DNA of 64,000 nt. It comes from Bathynomus jamesi (Eukaryota > Arthropoda > Malacostraca > Isopoda > Cirolanidae). The translations under genes and the position numbers were made by a program. The stretch covers positions 255,001 through 319,000 of the forward strand of contig JAJOZX010003302.1 in the NCBI GenBank assembly GCA_023014485.1, written 5' to 3'. The notes under the pieces were generated by a model. That model did no database searches. It was not told the origin of the DNA and saw nothing but the letters and a program-made list of their open reading frames with translations. Position 1 is the stretch's first letter. Every line of letters starts with the position of its first letter. Shown here one piece after another: positions 63,046-64,000 of this stretch.

Positions 63046-64000
63046 TCATGTACAGAGGATCGGAGGAGGATGCACGGAGTGGCAATGATTATTGGACTGA
63101 GACTGTCCCCAAACATACAGACTGTAGAATTAATAAGCGAAAGACTAATAAAATGGAAGTTGAGAATCAGGAATAAAACATTTCTACCAGGTTTATGCAC
63201 CACAACAGGGCCATAGTGAAGAGGAGAAGGCCAACTTCATGGAACTACTAGATGACAATTATGAAGTGGGAGGAGAGGAGGTTGGACTGCTTATGGGAGA
63301 TTTCAGTGGCAGAGTGGGAATGGAGAGGGAGGGAGGGAGGGAGTGGAGCAGGTAATTGGACCTTTCAGAGAACAGAACTGAAATGCAGAAGGAGAGAGAC
63401 TAATAGATTTCTGCATAAGGAACAAACTAAAGATCATGAATGGATTTTTTTTAAACACCAGGAGACCCATAAGTTTATGAGATACAGGTGGAACCAAGTG
63501 ACAGGAAACTTTGACCAAAAATCCATCATAGATTACTTTATATGCTCCGATAAGAGAATTATTGGAGATGTCAAAGTGATACCAGGGGTTACGTTAGACT
63601 CTGACCACAGATTACTGATAGCAGATTTGAAAATGCAGGAAATAGTAGCAACAAAAGAGAAGAGGAAGGTAATTAAGACAAAGAAACTGCAGGATGAGAA
63701 CATTAGATTCAGAGAAGAACTTGAAAGAAACATAGCTGAGATGGAGGAAAACAATGAATGGGAAACCATGAGAGATTGTGCTAAGAGGGTTGTGGAGGAG
63801 ATTTTGGGAACTGAGTGGGTTGGGGGAGGAAGAAGACGACATACACCATGGTGGACAGACATAGTGAGAGGTGCAGTAAAACAGAAAACTATAAAACATA
63901 GGCAGTGATTGAAGAAATGTACACAGGAATCAAGATAGGAATATGTACAAATAAGAAATGAAGCTGAGGGAGAAGAAAAGGGCAAAACAAATGGCAATGA
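63046..64000 (+). pseudogene. RTE/CFDP2-type LINE endonuclease, continues beyond the window
   Basis: After the duplication: MYRGSEEDARSG..YW, then in shifting frames MELLDDNYEVGGEEVGLLMG, GDFSGRVGMER (GDFN motif with Ser), IDFCIRNKLKIMNGF, HKFMRYRWNQ, SIIDYFICSDKRI, DSDHRLLIADLKM (SDH motif) and TPWWTDIVR near 63850. This order matches craniofacial-development-protein-2-like proteins, which are RTE-type LINE endonucleases. RT should follow past 64000. Frameshifts near 63215, 63340, 63445 and 63905. Confidence 0.82.

Noticed and set aside
1..64000. CRISPR arrays, operons, tRNA or rRNA genes
   Set aside because: Regularly spaced short repeats with unique spacers, cloverleaf-like sequences and rRNA blocks were looked for by eye and not seen; the genome is eukaryotic.

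Overview
This window is an animal nuclear genome segment with no bacterial-type gene organisation. It is AT-rich, full of (TA)n and (CA)n microsatellites and TTAGG-like repeats, and almost entirely made of transposable elements. The mix of CR1-like and RTE-like LINEs, BEL/Pao and Ty3/Gypsy LTR elements, mariner-type elements and many hAT elements, plus TTAGG-like arrays, suggests an arthropod. A crustacean is plausible, but that is inference. The only host gene I can support is the first coding exon of a saccharopine-dehydrogenase-like oxidoreductase (SCCPDH type) at 58339-58553.

Layout. 1-4.3 kb: a LINE 3' fragment, a palindromic cluster of LTR-like repeats and a broken mariner transposase. 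4.3-8.1 kb: a decayed but nearly full CR1-like LINE whose first ORF carries two CCCH zinc fingers. 8.1-9.1 kb: TTAGG-like tandem repeats. 9.1-14.3 kb: a mariner remnant with perfect ends, degenerate tandem repeats and a second mariner relic.

14.3-39.3 kb: one nested structure. A BEL/Pao element (BEL-A, minus strand, target duplication CCCTG) landed in the end of the mariner relic. It later took in a 3.8 kb hAT element (duplication GTTTTGGG), a Ty3/Gypsy element (itself hit by two copies of one short hAT family) and a second BEL element (BEL-B, duplication TACTG). Target-site duplications allow the layers to be peeled apart.

39.3-50.3 kb: a second copy of the CCCH-type LINE (minus), several short hAT elements with 8-bp duplications, a foldback element, a CR1-like LINE with an SGNH-esterase ORF1 split by a BED-zinc-finger hAT, and a complete but dead mariner. 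50.3-64 kb: a GC-rich hAT-like element with an intact 734-aa transposase-like ORF, a decayed relative with the same target preference at 60-63 kb, more hAT and Tigger-type elements, the SCCPDH exon, and an RTE/craniofacial-development-protein-2-type LINE endonuclease running off the window.

No CRISPR array, operon, rRNA or tRNA was recognised. The best candidate for something undescribed is the TAGGGTG-ended hAT-like family (50358-53239 and 59997-63037). Its intact copy differs sharply in base composition from everything around it.
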